Below the pieces are notes generated by a model, which was not told the origin of the DNA, did no database searches, and worked only from the letters and a program-made list of their open reading frames with translations. DNA of 8,202 bases. It comes from Spirochaetales bacterium. Lineage in GTDB: Bacteria > Spirochaetota > Spirochaetia > DTKZ01. The stretch covers positions 1-8,202 of the forward strand of contig JAITGB010000001.1 in the NCBI GenBank assembly GCA_031280945.1. The letters are read 5' to 3'. The stretch's first letter is position 1; every line of letters begins with the position of its first letter. A program made the translations under genes and the position numbers. This document shows, piece after piece, positions 7,118-8,202 of this stretch.

Positions 7118-7256
7118 TAACAGCGCAAGGGATAGTAGCGGAAATCCCGCAGAAGCCGCGAAGCGGCTTTGAGGAATTGGAGCGGATAGCCCGGTTCCTC
7201 TAATTTTTTGGCCGCAGGGCAAAAAATTAGAGGAATGCGCCCTTAAATCCTCAACC

Positions 7257-7817
7257 TCAAATCACAAGCCCGCTATGTCCATGATACATTTCATCGCGCA
7301 GGGCCCGCACCTCCTCGCTGGCAAGGTAATCGTCAAAGCGCATCTCTCTGTCTATAACGCCGGAGGGAGTAAACTCAATAATTCTGTTGGCGATTGAATC
7401 CACAAACTGATGGTCGTGGGAATTAAAAAGAACCGTCTCGGAAAAATCCACAAGCCCGTCGTTCAAGGCCGTAATCCCCTCAAGGTCAAGGTGGTTCGTC
7501 GGCTCGTCAAGAACAAGGGCGTTGGCCCCGCTTAACATCATGCGCGCGAGCATACAGCGCACCTTCTCCCCGCCGGAAAGTACCCGCACTTTTTTGAGGC
7601 TCTCGTCCCCCGAAAAAAGCATACGCCCCAGAAACCCGCGCACAACAGCTTCCTCGGTAATATCCGTATACTGCCTGAGCCAGTCTATCATGTTGAGGTC
7701 AGTATCAAAAAACGCCGCGTTGTCCCTGGGATAATAGGAAAAGGAAATCGTCTGCCCCCATGAAAAAGAACCCGAGGCGGGTTTCGCGTTTCCCGCGAGA
7801 ATCTCAAAAAGAGATAC
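7257..7817 (-). pseudogene. ABC-F ATPase C-terminal fragment (YbiT/YkpA-like), 5'-truncated
   Basis: The C-terminal half of the second ABC domain of an ABC-F protein, a soluble ribosome-associated ATPase family usually about 530-540 residues. Read on the minus strand it begins at ...VSLFEILAGN with SGSFSWG, YYPRDNAAFFDTDLN and MIDWLRQYTD. Then come the ABC signature LSGGEKVRC, Walker B ALVLDEPTNHLD and the H-loop SHD, ending YHGHSGLVI. The Walker A lysine motif (GKTT before LFEIL) is missing: homology stops at about 7812-7817, exactly where an 18-bp palindrome starts, and a TAG (7838-7836) closes the frame upstream. The only internal ATG (7691) would give a 144-residue product without Walker A. 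The first ABC domain, the linker and the promoter are lost, so it is almost certainly non-functional. Its neighbour is a fragment of the intergenic hairpin element. Confidence 0.85.
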
Positions 7818-7869
7818 CAGCGCCGCGGCGCTGGCCTAAAATCCCCCCGCCGCCGCTCCGCGCGGCGGG
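7817..7869 (+). repeat. Hairpin element fragment (copy 3) with 18-bp palindrome
   Basis: 7817-7834 is the perfect 18-bp palindrome CCAGCGCCGCGGCGCTGG. 7834-7869 matches the minus-strand tail of copy 2 (7048-7016): GCCTAAAATCCCC followed by the GC hairpin. Here the hairpin carries one extra C bulged in one arm (7846-7852/7863-7869 outer stem, 7854-7856/7860-7862 inner stem, loop TCC). It sits exactly at the truncated end of the ABC-F fragment and about 20 bp before the AT-rich methyltransferase-like gene, so it marks a junction. Confidence 0.75.
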
Positions 7870-7887
7870 AAAAAAACCGCGCCTAAC

Positions 7888-8202
7888 TTATGTGCAGCAT
7901 GGCCCATTACATTTTTTTCCTATTATTATAAGATTACTACCTATAATTTCTCTATGTAGTATTCTCAGGTTAAAGTATTCCAGCATTTTTCCCAATACAT
8001 CTAAATTAAAGACATGCTGATGCAAACATCTGTTTTTATAATTATCAAGACTTCTTGATTTAAATTGTTCATAATTTCCCGCGGCAGGATCCATTTCTAA
8101 ATCATGTAATCTCAATATTTCATCAAGATGCGTTAGGTCTGTTTCGTCAATATTCTTATTAAAATCATCCAAAATATGTTCAAATTCAACCGTTTCCCTG
8201 TT
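7888..8202 (-). CDS. SAM-dependent methyltransferase-like C-terminus (partial)
   Basis: The frame is open from the right edge (8202) to TAA at 7890-7888, giving 104 residues of C-terminus; the start lies outside the window. TTG 8172 is not a convincing start, because the frame reads on sensibly upstream (NRETVEFEHILDD). The pattern RETVEFEHIL, DETDLTHLDEIL, LHQHVFN and LEYFNLRILHREI, ending LIIIGKK, resembles the C-terminal half of class I methyltransferases found in surface-polysaccharide clusters, where H.HVF is a recurring motif. The SAM-binding domain would be upstream and is not visible. The gene is much richer in A and T than everything to its left, which suggests horizontal acquisition. 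The family call is from memory of the pattern and is moderate. Confidence 0.55.
   Translation of the reverse strand, partial: NRETVEFEHILDDFNKNIDETDLTHLDEILRLHDLEMDPAAGNYEQFKSRSLDNYKNRCLHQHVFNLDVLGKMLEYFNLRILHREIIGSNLIIIGKKCNGPCCT

Larger units (their letters stand above)
7011..7242 (-). repeat. Intergenic hairpin element, copy 2 (inverted, longer)
   Basis: Fills almost the whole gap between fliG and the ABC-F fragment. Read on the minus strand: GGGCGCATT (7242-7234), a 16-bp-stem hairpin (7195-7210/7220-7235), block A (7195-7168), a 7-bp-stem hairpin (7153-7159/7163-7169, loop TTC on this strand), block B (7152-7123), a 16-bp-stem hairpin (7083-7098/7102-7117), an 8-bp-stem GC hairpin (7054-7061/7065-7072), and a tail (7048-7016) with a 9-bp-stem hairpin. 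Blocks A and B match copy 1 inverted. The tail matches the fragment at 7834-7869. The region separates two convergent genes, so it may also act as a bidirectional transcription stop. Confidence 0.82.

Noticed and set aside
5615..7869. CRISPR array or tRNA/rRNA genes in the repeat-rich gaps
   Set aside because: The repeats are two or three mosaic inverted copies, not evenly spaced direct repeats with spacers, and no cloverleaf or rRNA-like sequence was seen.
7881..7887. GCCTAAC, a match to the integron attC R'' core (RYYYAAC), directly beside a gene end
   Set aside because: No GTTRRRY partner with complementary inner boxes lies within the 60-140 bp expected of an attC. The nearest fair match (8132-8138) is inside the next coding region at the wrong distance, and the inner sequences do not pair.

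Overview
The window looks like a GC-rich spirochaete chromosome, most plausibly a host-associated Treponema. The main clue is a divergent FliG paralogue of the FliG1 type. Spirochaetes carry two FliG proteins, and FliG1 is the atypical one. The genus is an inference from protein resemblance, since no rRNA or other marker is present.

Positions 1-1685 (+) hold a G-rich segment of a contractile-injection or type VI-like spike locus. The first gene is open at the left edge. It runs from a beta-helix-like tail through a PAAR-like tip to repeated Ig-like domains and a carboxypeptidase-regulatory-like C-terminus. A cargo-like reading frame follows, with a good ribosome binding site, but it is stopped by an amber codon after 13 codons and cut off at 1685. 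A perfect hairpin (1686-1706) starts at the very next base.

Positions 1648-5580 form a metabolic module. A membrane-anchored flavodoxin-fold protein and an N-acyl-D-amino-acid deacylase lie on the minus strand. They are divergent from a sodium:solute symporter (SSS family) on the plus strand, across a 162-bp control region. The likely logic is uptake of an acylated amino acid or related organic anion and release of the free D-amino acid.

Positions 5581-7256 hold fliG (FliG1 type), flanked on both sides by inverted copies of one intergenic hairpin element. The copies share sequence blocks, but the hairpins between the blocks differ on both arms in a paired way. Positions 7257-8202 hold the C-terminal half of an ABC-F ATPase, truncated inside Walker A at an 18-bp palindrome. 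A fragment of the same hairpin element follows, then an AT-rich methyltransferase-like C-terminus running off the right edge.

The most notable theme is that perfect hairpins, mostly with 3-nt loops, sit in the gaps around fliG and at both places where genes are broken. This suggests a palindrome-based repeat family that moves, recombines or marks rearrangement joints. No transposase, integrase, CRISPR array, tRNA or rRNA was seen.
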